Assembly: GCA_032158295.1 (NCBI GenBank)
Contig: CM063244.1
Location: forward strand, 29,737,715 to 29,801,714
DNA: 64,000 nucleotides
Direction: 5' to 3'
Origin: Pycnopodia helianthoides
Taxonomy: Eukaryota > Echinodermata > Asteroidea > Forcipulatida > Asteriidae
Shown one piece after another: positions 25,301 through 37,300 of the stretch. The position numbers were made by a program, and so were the translations under genes. Position 1 is the first letter of the stretch, and every line of letters starts with the position of its first letter. Below the pieces are notes generated by a model, which worked only from the letters and a program-made list of their open reading frames with translations, had not been told where the DNA came from and made no database searches.

Positions 25301-28300
25301 AAGTATACAATATGGCCGAGATCATGGTAAAATGTCAGCATTGTTTGGAGTTCAGTGTCCGACTTTACTCCAGAGTTCATAACCCTCACCTAACAGTGTG
25401 TTAAGTAAACAAAAAATATATACAATTCTTTTACAGTTGGAATATCATGCATCATATAGGTCTAAAATTGTGTAACTGATGAAACCTGCTTGGAATGCTG
25501 CCATGCTTGGTCACTTGTTTATTCAACCCCTTTTAACATGCACAAAATCACTGCATTCCTCCTATATATCCATCATGCATGTACTTTAACCACTGTCAAA
25601 CTTACCTCAATGTTTACTTAGTCTCACATGACATCATAATAACATCATGGGATGCTGTATAGTCACAAATACTGTACTGACATTCATCAAGAGTGTAATT
25701 TTCCTGAATTCTAAATTTAAGATTCTTTATGTCAAACCTTAAAACAAAAAGTATTGATATCATTCAAATTACATTCCTACTCTCATCTTAACCACAAGGA
25801 CAGGCACTCACATGTTTTGTGAAATGATCACCATTGCACACCATGTATAGTTCAGTCCTCAGTCGAACAGAATCAAACAAATCATGCAGTTGGATTTGGA
25901 TGGGTTAGTAGTAAGTGGTTATGGTTCAGTCCTCAGTCCAACAGAATCAAACAAAACATGCAGTTGGATTTGGATGGGTTAATAGTGGTTATGGTTCAGT
26001 CCTCAGTCGAACAGAATCAAACAAATCATGCAGTTGGATTTGGATGGGTTAGTAGTAAGTGGTTATGGTTCAGTCCTCAGTCAAACAGAATCAAACAAAT
26101 CATGCAGTTGGATTTGGATGGGTTAGTAGCGGTTATGGTTCAGTCCTCAGTCCAACAGAATCAAACAAAACATGCAGTTGGATTTGGATGGGTTAGTAGT
26201 GGTTATGGTTCAGTCCTCAGTCGAACAGAATCAAACAAATCATGCAGTTGTATTTGGATGGGTTAGTAGTGGTTATGGTTCAGTCCTCAGTCCAACAGAA
26301 TCAAACAAAACATGCAGTTGTATTTGGATGGGTTTAGTAGTGGTTATGGTTCAGTCCTCAGTCGAACAGAATCAAACAAAACATGCAGTTGTATTTGGAT
26401 GGGTTAATAGTGGTTATGGTTCAGTCCTCAGTCGAACAGAATCAAACAAATCATGCAGTTGGATTTGGATGGGTTAGTAGTAAGTGGTTATGGTTCAGTC
26501 CTCAGTCGAACAGAATCAAACAAATCATGCAGTTGGATTTGGATGGGTTAGTAGTAAGTGGTTATGGTTAAGTCCTCAGTCAAACAGAATCAAACAAATC
26601 ATGCAGTTGGATTTGGATGGGTTAGTAGTAAGTGGTTATGGTTCAGTCCTCAGTCCAACAGAATCAAACAAAACATGCAGTTGTATTTGGATGGGTTAAT
26701 AGTGGTTATGGTTCAGTCCTCAGTCGAACAGAATCAAACAAATCATGCAGTTGGATTTGGATGGGTTAGTAGTAAGTGGTTACGGTTCAGTCCTCAGTCA
26801 AACAGAATCAAACAAATCATGCAGTTGGATTTGGATGGGTTAGTAGCGGTTATGGTTCAGTCCTCAGTCCAACATAATCAAACAAAACATGCAGTTGGAT
26901 TTGGATGGGTTAGTAGCGGTTATGGTTCAGTCCTCAGTCCAACAGAATCAAACAAAACATGCAGTTGGATTTGGATGGGTTAGTAGTGGTTATGGTTCAG
27001 TCCTCAGTCGAACAGAATCAAACAAATCATGCAGTTGTATTTGGATGGGTTAGTAGTGGTTATGGTTCAGTCCTCAGTCCAACAGAATCAAACAAAACAT
27101 GCAGTTGTATTTGGATGGGTTAGTAGTAAGTGGTTATGGTTCAGTCCTCAGTCGAACAGAATCAAACAAATCATGCAGTTGTATTTGGATGGGTTAGTAG
27201 TGGTTATGGTTCAGTCCTCAGTCGAACAGAATCAAACAAATCATGCAGTTGTATTTGGATGGGTTAGTAGTGGTTATGGTTCAGTCCTCAGTCCAACAGA
27301 ATCAAACAAATCATGCAGTTGTATTTGGATGGGTTAGTAGTAAGTGGTTATGGTTCAGTCCTCAGTCGAACAGAATCAAACAAAACATGCAGTTGTATTT
27401 GGATGGGTTAGTAGTGGTTATGGTTCAGTCCTCAGTCGAACAGAATCAAACAAATCATGCAGTTGGATTTGGATGGGTTAGTAGTAAGTGGTTATGGTTA
27501 AGTCCTCAGTCAAACAGAATCAAACAAATCATGCAGTTGGATTTGGATGGGTTAGTAGTAAGTGGTTATGGTTCAGTCCTCAGTCAAACAGAATCAAACA
27601 AATATGCAGTTGGATTTGGATGGGTTAGTAGTAAGTGGTTATGGTTCAGTCCTCAGTCGAACAGAATCAAACAAATCATGCAGTTGGATTTGGATGGATT
27701 AGTAGTAAGTGGTTATGGTTCAGTCCTCAGTCAAACAGAATCAAACAAAGCATGCAGTTGTATTTGGATGGGTTAGTAGTAAGTGGTTATGGTTCAGTCC
27801 TCAGTCAAACAGAATCAAACAAATCATGCAGTTGGATTTGGATGGGTTAGTAGTAAGTGGTTATGGTTCAGTCCTCAGTCGAACAGAATCAAACAAATCA
27901 TGCAGTTGGATTTGGATGGGTTAGTAGTAAGTGGTTATGGTTCAGTCCTCAGTCCAACAGAATCAAACAAATCATGCAGTTGGATTTGGATGGGTTAGTA
28001 GTGGTTATGGTTCAGTCCTCAGTCCAACAGAATCAAACAAAACATGCAGTTATATTTGGATGGGTTAGTAGTGGTTATGGTTCAGTCCTCAGTCGAACAG
28101 AATCAAACAAATCATGCAGTTGTATTTGGATGGGTTAGTAGTAAGTGGTTATGGTTCAGTCCTCAGTCCAACAGAATCAAACAAATCATGCAGTTGGATT
28201 TGGATGGGTTAGTAGTAAGTGGTTATGGTTCAGTCCTCAGTCAAACAGAATCAAACAAAACATGCAGTTGTATTTGGATGGGTTAGTAGTAAGTGGTTAT

Positions 28301-31300
28301 GGTTCAGTCCTCAGTCGAACAGAATCAAACAAATCATGCAGTTGTATTTGGATGGGTTAGTAGTAAGTGGTTATGGTTCAGTCCTCAGTCAAACAGAATC
28401 AAACAAATCATGCAGTTGGATTTGGATGGGTTAGTAGTAAGTGGTTATGGTTCAGTCCTCAGTCGAACAGAATCAAACAAATCATGCAGTTGGTTTTGGA
28501 TGGGTTAGTAGTAAGTGGTTATGGTTCAGTCCTCAGTCGAACAGAATCAAACAAATCATGCAGTTGGATTTGGATGGGTTAGTAATAAGTGGTTTCGGTT
28601 CAGTCCTCAGTCGAACAGAATCAAACAAATCATGCAGTTGTATTTGGATGGGTTAGTAGTGAGTGGTTATGGTTCAGTCCTCAGTCAAACAGAATCAAAC
28701 AAATCATGCAGTTGGATTTGGATGGGTTAGTAGTGGTTATGGTTCAGTCCTCAGTCCAACATAATCAAACACAACATGCTGCTGAGTTTGGATGGTATGG
28801 GCTGGTTAAGTTGGATTTTGAAGGGTTACGGTGGTTATGGTTCAGTCCTCAGTCCACTACAGAATCAAACACAACATGCTGCTTGATTTGGATGGGTTAT
28901 GTCTGGTTACGTTGGTTTTTGATGGGTACTAGGCCCGGTTAAGTTGGATGTTGATGGTTTATGGCTAGTTTAAGGTTGGATTTTGAAGGGTTAGGGTTGG
29001 TTATCGACAGGGTTAATGAAGTCAACATCACGAGACAACCAAATATATTACCTCTTTCAGAGTCAACACAGGAGTTCCATCATGTTCAATGCACTTAGAA
29101 ACTTCTTTGAGTTTGTTTTTATCAAACTGCAGCCAGTGTAATGGAATTTTCTCTCCCATGTAGGGCTCTTTACGAACTATGTCATTTATGTGCTCTCTTA
29201 GACTCCCAATCTATTTTATAACACAAAAATATAAACAATAATAGAATACTATTTTCCAGCCATTTTTTACATTAATATTAGTGTTTCTAATGATATGTTC
29301 CACATTTCAAAAAGAGCATTTCCTTTGGCATCTTTGATGAGTCTGAAAAGTACAACTATCTTCTATGTAGCCACACCAAATTTTTCTGGACTGACTTACA
29401 GCGTACGGTTTATTACAACCAAAAAAAATTAGGAGTACCCTCTATTATTCGCAAGCAGCCGGACAGCTGAAAGAAAATATCCACCCAGACTTTCCATTGT
29501 GTAGCGTGCACAGGCATGCACCTACAGTGCTACGCTTTGTTTCACCGGCACAAATAGGGACACTAGGTATTTGTTCATGCATTCCTAAATTCCTGCACAC
29601 TATGGCAGATTTGGCCGTAGACCAGGTTCTGCTTATCAGTGAGTGCCTCTTCATATTATCTCACCTGACAACATTGGATCCCAGTGCTAATTGGTTCCTT
29701 GGTTTTCTTTCCTTTGTCAAGTCAGGGTTTCATTGTAGCAATGATATTTTCAAAGGAAAACAATAACTCAAAAAGTAAACAAAAAAATAACGGATAATTT
29801 ACTTTACAGAATACCGATGTGAATTAGTGGTTAAATCTAAATATGTTACCACATAAACTTTTTGGCACATAATCAGACAGTGAGTTCATTAGAATGTCTA
29901 CACTTTTGTTTTATGAACATCAGATAACAACTGCCATAAAGTTTTGATACTTTTTTGTGTTATGATCCTATCCAACAATTCATACCTTCTCGTTGGAGAA
30001 TCCTAGAGAGTTTTCTATTGCGTAGAAGTGTGTGACGACGTATCTGAAGTAGGGCTTGTTGTAAATCTCTTTCCTGATTCTTGTAAAAATTTCATTTATC
30101 TGTAATTTAATGCCAATCAAATTTTATCAGTTTTAAAACATTGGTTTTGTAAAAGCAAGCATAGGCCCCTATAGTCACATGAGGCAGCTGGCAACTTTAG
30201 AGGGAACCAACTGCATTGCATGCCAACAGGGGCAGATATAGATCACCTTTTGAGTGGGGGTGCTGAAAATGTAGTTGGTGTTTTAATTAGTCATACACCG
30301 ATGTGTGTAAAGCACTTTATGGTCAGTCCTTTTCCCAAATCCTGTGAAAAAAAACCTCCAGAGGCATACTATTCAGGCGGGATTTGAACCCACGACCATT
30401 GCCATTCCAGAGCAGATGTCTTACCACTAGACCACCGAGCTTGACCAGTGGCTAGAGGCAGTTTGAACCTTATACTTTTTAGCAGCGGGTACCGCAACAA
30501 TTTTCAAAGCTTTTAAATTTGCATCAGGAATAAAGAATGTAATTTGTGTTTTACCCCATACACCGATGTGTGTTAAGCACTGTTGCAAATTTAACACCTG
30601 TTAAAAATTGCTGAAAAATTCAATTCTGACCAGTCTGTTTTCTTTACAAATATTGCTTAAATTAAACAGCAATGCTGACCCAAATTAACAGCAGCCGTTG
30701 GTTGGCTATTTACGAACAATTAGTTATCAGTCATTTTGCTGGTCACCAGAACATGTTTTGTGTTTGGGGACACAAGGGGACAGTTTGTGACTGCATTGAG
30801 TCGAATATGCATTGGGTACGCATCAGGAACACGTCGGGTACGGATCTACAGCCTGGTTGTGCGCATGGCGGTTCAGATCAGATTAGGTTTTTCACTTACT
30901 ATTACTTTCCTTATGTTTCTTATTGAGTTTATTTGAGTATCATGGCGAGTGACTCCCTGCCACCATATCAGTGGGACTGAAAGCCGGAATTATAAAAAAC
31001 AACAAAAGACATGATTACTTTAATTGGCCACCTTTTTGCTTAATTTTTTTGTCGCATCCTTTCCCTTCCCTTTTCTCCAATTTTTCCCCTCCTCTCCATA
31101 TATCTGCCAGTGTGGGGTAGGTGGCTAATCCCCTCCCACAACCCTAGATTTTATCCATGTTAGGATCTATAACATCACTAAACACAGGACTTTACAGCTT
31201 AATGTGCAATCCGAGTGAAAAAGCAATTTCAGTAAGTGTCCAGCTCAGGAGGCAAGTGTCATACTTGGGACCAGACCCCCCACTCTGACAACACCAGCGC

Positions 31301-34300
31301 TTGAGTCACTAGAGTTAGACTGCTCGGCCACTAACAACATTGGTATTAAGTGCATGCCCTTTATTCAAGAAAAGTTGCATTACCCTTCAACACAGAAACC
31401 TACAATTTTTTTTCGTTCCCTGTCTGCCAAATCTGCCCCACCAACGCTGTCTCTGTGGGTTCCAACAATAAAAATTGGTGGAGATTTCTGTTCCAATCTG
31501 TTTCTGGTTTTGGAAGTGTTTTCTTTGGTATAAGTGTAGACAGATCGCATCCAGAAGTCCAAGTACTGTAATGGAGTCATTTGACATGAAGTCTTCTCCT
31601 TCATGAAACAAAATGATAAATAAATACACGGTTTAATAGATGATAAATTTGCATCGGGAAAAAATAATATTATTTGTTTTTTACCCTAAATACAAGGTTT
31701 TTAAACAACTATTTATGTACTAATATTAACCAAATGTTTCACTTAGGTACCTGCATGTAATTCATTAACATTGTAGATTGAAAGCCTTGAGGGCATTTAA
31801 CTTTAAAACACGTTTTACCAAAATGCTAACAAAACATGTGGGTTAGACTGTTAAATCAACCAACAAATAAATCTTATTTACGGTGGACATGGATAATCGT
31901 AAATATTTAAAAGACAAAATAAACTATTCCTGCATTTTTATCTTGTCTGCAAGCATGTTTTTATTTAACCTTTTTTTTGTACATACCTCAAACTTGTCTT
32001 GCTATTTATTCTACTGCCGCGGGGTAGATTTTGGAATTTGGGAGACTTCTTAGTTCTGGAAAGAACTGTCCTGCTTATTAACAGCCTGGGCAGGAGGTAG
32101 GAAATCGGTCGGAACTAATACTTTGACTACTACTACTACTAAACATGCTAAATGACGGAAAGAATGCAAACTTTCAGAGTAAAAAAAACCAGGTTAGCTC
32201 CTGGAACATAAGTCACTATTTTATGTGGTTACCATGGTTACACTCAAAGACTTGAGTTCTTAATAAAATGTGTTTTACTCACAGCTCCAGTTCCAGGAAT
32301 GGGTTTTTCCAGATCATGGCTGAGATTGAACACAACAACATAGACAGCTCTGGAAGACAGAAATGTCTGCAGTACACAGAGAAATAATCATGTTAATGCA
32401 ATAATAAGGGGATAAAAGAGTGGGGCGAGGTCTTGAACGTTCCCGACAACCAGCAGGGTCGTGGCGGTGTGATAAAGGACCGAGCTGAAGGCGAGGTCCT
32501 TTATCGCACTGTCACGACTCTGCAAGGTTTTAAATGAATGACATGTTCAAGACCGAGTCACAACTTTTTTATTCCCATTCATAAATGCCCTTTTTGTTCA
32601 AAAGCGTAATCATGGTGAAAAATCTGTTAACTTTTCTGTAAATTTTTGTTCCTGTCACGTCCACAGAGTCTGTTTCGTGAAAGGTCAAGTTGTGAGCAAC
32701 GCTCAACAGTTGTGCGTACGCGCACGTACTAATAGACTTTACATTGAGTACCAGTAAGTATTGATTGCGTTACGCGTAAATTAGCGCCATGCGCAAGCTT
32801 GCACACCACCCGTATGTTTAAACACTTCTCACCATGTTTATATCACAAGTTTAACATGGACACATGATCTCCTCTCAACCAATCAGAGTAGATAAACTGT
32901 CTCGGGTATTTATGAATTGTGTATAAAGACTTGTGAGTAGATTCCTTATGGTCAAGTGTCATGCTCAAGAACACAAGTGCCAGGACCGGGACCCAAGCCC
33001 ACACTCTGACAATACGGGGACCCAATCTTATACAGCTGCTAGCAAAAAATATTGCCTAACAATTTTCTGCTTAGCAGAAATCAGACCAGTAACAGAGGGT
33101 ACATGTGACATGGAATTTTGGCTATTAATCTTTTTCTGGTATAAAGCACATACGTGCTTGCTAATTTTTTTATTTTCTTATAAGCAGCCCTATGAAATTG
33201 GGTTCTTAAACTGCTCAGCATTGTCACTCCACCAACAGATGTACGTGTTGCATGTAAATATTAGCTTTTTGTAAACTGTGTAAAATCCCTGTACAGGGTA
33301 CAGGGATATAACACGCTACGTACCCCCAGATAGTATCTGGCAGTACGCAGCGTGTTATAGACCACCTTACACAGGAAACCCCTGAAATAAGTCCTGCGAC
33401 AATGTAGAAGCAAGCCTAGTGAGCCTGCAGTGGAACAAACATTGGTGGCAGTCCTCAATACGTCCCTTCTCTCAGACTACCCAAGCAGTGATACACAACT
33501 AATCACATGTACCTGATGGGTTGTATAGTACAAATCCTGTCCAGCAAAGTCCCAGATGCTGAGAAGTACTTCTTTCTCTTGGCTACATCCTGACAAGTTT
33601 CTCTGTCTTAATTCTGTCAGTGCGTGAGTGATTTTAGGGTCAAATGGATTTGGCGAGATTCTCTGGCAGACCCTGAACCTACATAAGGCCATAAAAAGAA
33701 ATTAAGGCTGTGTTTAGAGTCTTGATGAAAGGTAAATACAATTGATACAAATGATTGTAAAACATTGTCAAACAAACAAGACAAAAATTTACTTTCCTGG
33801 CAAGGTTGGAAAAGTGGAGATATTAGTTATTTACCAAGCAGGCAAACATGCTTCCATACAACCTTAGATATACCAGGCAGCAAACTGGCTTCCATACATG
33901 TACATGCCATACCAAAGAATACCAATCTTTACCCAAACCTCTACCCCCAAAAACTATCTACATGTAAATAGAAATACAGTACATACTTTACCTTCTGCAA
34001 TGGCTGGTGCCAGCTCATCTTTGGGAGTCAATGCATTTTCAGAACTTGCTCGTTGTGTACTCTCTGCATTTTGCGGGCTCATTGCATTTTGAAGACTCAC
34101 TGCATTTTGAGGACTCTCTGCATTTTCAGGACTAACTGCATTTTGAGAACTCACTGCATTTTGGCGGACCTTCACATTTTTTTTTGAGGAATCATTGCCT
34201 TTTTAGGACTCACTGCAACACGTACTGTTTGCTGCAAAATAATAATAGGTATTGTATTTAAAAAAAAAAACAGTAACCATGACAAGGCTTTGATTACAAA

Positions 34301-37300
34301 TACAACAAAGCCATGCGTTTCTGGTTATAATTTTCATTCTTTAACCATTTCTGAAATGGTTGAGGTGTCAAAGTGACACAGTGTTCAAACGGCCCAGGTT
34401 TTGGTATTCATTGAAAAACAAATAAGTAGATAAATGAACAAGTCTTACCTGCATTATGCCTTGGAATCCTCTGGAAACCTTCTCAGCAGCATTACTCTTC
34501 ATGTTTTGATCCCATTCTTTCGCGACACTTTCCACATATTCACTTTTTAGGCTGGCAGGGTCATCTGTAGAATGTCAAAGGTAAACTGATCTTACTATAG
34601 TCAGACACTTTCAAATAACACTAAATTGTACAATTGCAAAGAAGAGGGTCATTGAATAGGAAAACGTTATCAATTTTTGTGGTCCAAATTTTAGGAAAAC
34701 AATGTAGTAAATTAATGTTTAACACTATATAGTTGGGATGAGACGTTTAACCGGTTAACCGTTTCACATAATATTTTTTTGAGAAATTAGAATTAGCTGT
34801 TGCAAACTGCTTACCAACCAAAAGGACCTGTAGTATAAATGCAAAAAATTAGTTAGTGGCCTGACGTTTCGACCCTAGCAGAGTCTTTCTCGAAGGCTAA
34901 AAGGAGAAAGACTCTGCTAGGGTCGAAACGTCAGGCCACTAACTAATTTTTTGCATAATATTTTTTTGAAAACAAAGCCAACAGTAAACGAAATCAGACC
35001 TTCCTTTTCTTTAAATTGTTAGCCCAGACCACTATCCAGAGAGTGTGATTGACATCTCTCATGTTGGTTGGAATGAGTCTTATCTTCATTCCCATACAGC
35101 TTGTATTACCTGTACATTATTTTCAATCCACTACAATTTGTTATACATTTTACTTTGTACATTGCTGAAAACACTTACACCAGCACACAATTGATGTGGT
35201 CACACTGTGGTGTTGTGACCGTTAAGACTGGGTATAGCATCCTATTTTGAATCCTGGAAAATGTGTTGACATCACAGACTGGCTAAAAGTACACACTGAT
35301 AATAGACAGCCAGCACCAACGATTATGGGTACCCTGCACCATAGCTCCAATTCTCATTTTGGATTGGAATCGGTAGAAATGATAAAATGAAAAAACGGAA
35401 GTCACAAGTTCTATTTAAACGTTTAGAAAAATAAATATAATTGCACAGCCCTAATGGACAGTTCCCACTTGAAGTCACACGGTATGAAGTCGGCCATATT
35501 CATGGGGAGTGAAACATCAGTTTTGAACTCACAACTATGCATTATGCGTAAATACCACTTGTGGCACGTGGGAGTTTTATTAAATTCCATGCATGATTGG
35601 TCATAATTGGTCAATGAACCACTTAGCTGCTCAACAAAATTAGAATGCTTGAGAGGCTCAAAGCCAAAACCAAAGTTGACCAAAAGATGGCGTAATTCTA
35701 TCAGGAACTATCAACAACATTGACCCTTCACTGATGTGCATGTATAATGTATTTATATACTGAACACATGGATCCTTGTCACATGATTTGTGGAACACAC
35801 GTCACATGTCATACTTTATTTTGCCATGTATTACTGCCCTGTAATTTGACATGTTTCTTATGTTGATAAATATTGGATGCTCGGGACGCTTTGCTGGACC
35901 CTTCACAGTGTCATTTCCAAAATAATAAGTCCCCGCCCATTTGTCCCAATGAGGCAAGGTCATGTCATGGCTAACAAGGTTGGTTTTTACATGGCAGCAT
36001 GGAGTCATCCATATTGTTTAGAAGGGTTTTTAAAATTTGCAGAGTTAAGGGTGGACGAGTTTCCGTGTCTCCTTTTTTTTTTATTGTGAACAATTTTCAA
36101 ATGACAAGAATCTGTATGTGAATAACATAAAATTAATATTGAATGCAATTTATTCCTGCAATGTCCTAGAATATCACTCTGTGAAATCTGACTTTTCCAT
36201 TTAATCTGGCTTCGCCTCAGGAAATGGCAGAGCCAAGTGAAATGGACAAGCCTGGATTTCACAGAGTGATTATAATCTGTGCCACTGCACTCACATCACA
36301 TACATCCAATATTTGTATAGCATTAAGCGTAAAGTATAAATTAAATGTTGTTGGGGTCTATGTTACATATATTTGACAAAACGTAAAACACTGATGACAG
36401 TGACCAGGGGTTCATGACAACTCGTGAGTGCTTGTTGCATAATGACAGTAACTCATTTTTCCAACTTTTTGACCCAAGTCTATAACTTCAAAGGCAAGAC
36501 TGCAAAATCAAATGTCTAAAGAGAACTGTCAAATTAGTTTTTTCACCTCTTTCACCATGGAGAATCCAGCCCTTAGCATGAGTGACATTGATGGTACACT
36601 GTGATGCTGTATTGATCCCTTCAGTTGAAATCTCATCACTGTTGAAACTACAAATGAAGAAAATTAAAACCACACTTTTGACTACTAATGTCGATTGTTG
36701 ATTGAACACTAGTTTTATTAGTCCCCTTTTACTATGAAAATATAATGTGCCATGTTATCTCAACCAACCACTGTTAAAAAAAGTTGATTGCAATAGGCAA
36801 GAAAGAATCTTAACCCTTACACTACCTCCAAAATCCTTCTATATCCAATTGCCAAAGTGACGGATTCAGAATTAGGACTGATTGGTGGTTGTTGGCCTGA
36901 ACCACATCACAAAGGATCGGGCATTCCAATCTTATCTATAAGTCTGAACAATAGACCGATTGCGCTCCCTATAGTGGGTCTTCCATAGGAAAGTGCCAAT
37001 GTTGTAAAGAACATGATGATTGTTACTGGCTCTGGACAGACTTTAGTCTGTTTTTTCACAGACTAACCACATACCTTTGATACGTAAGATTCCTCATCAG
37101 GCTCGTTTTTCCAACTCGTTCCTGACCAACCAACATAAGCCTTGTGCGTTGTACTGACTTGCTTCCCTCTTCCAGTGCCTTTTTGTAAGCTTCTCTTGCT
37201 TCTGGCTCAGTAATCTCCGTTGGAACACCAATCAAACCTGACAGAAAGGGATATCATTGATTTCTTTTTTGATTTAGGGCGACATCTTTTAGGTATTATG

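Noticed and set aside
25958..28942. Many overlapping open frames up to 177 codons on the plus strand (MQLDLDGL-type repeats)
   Set aside because: They are all produced by the 74/70-bp minisatellite. Unit lengths are not multiples of three, so frames shift from unit to unit. There is no conserved protein, and the array lies in an intron on the opposite strand to the host gene.
25850..28990. CRISPR-like array
   Set aside because: The repeats are contiguous, with no unique spacers, and the setting is a eukaryotic intron. It is a minisatellite.
31380..31403. Extension of Roco exon 31598-31404 to a later donor at 31383
   Set aside because: The later donor would leave two extra bases and create a stop at the start of the next exon. 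The GTAGGT donor after 31404 keeps phase and joins sensibly.
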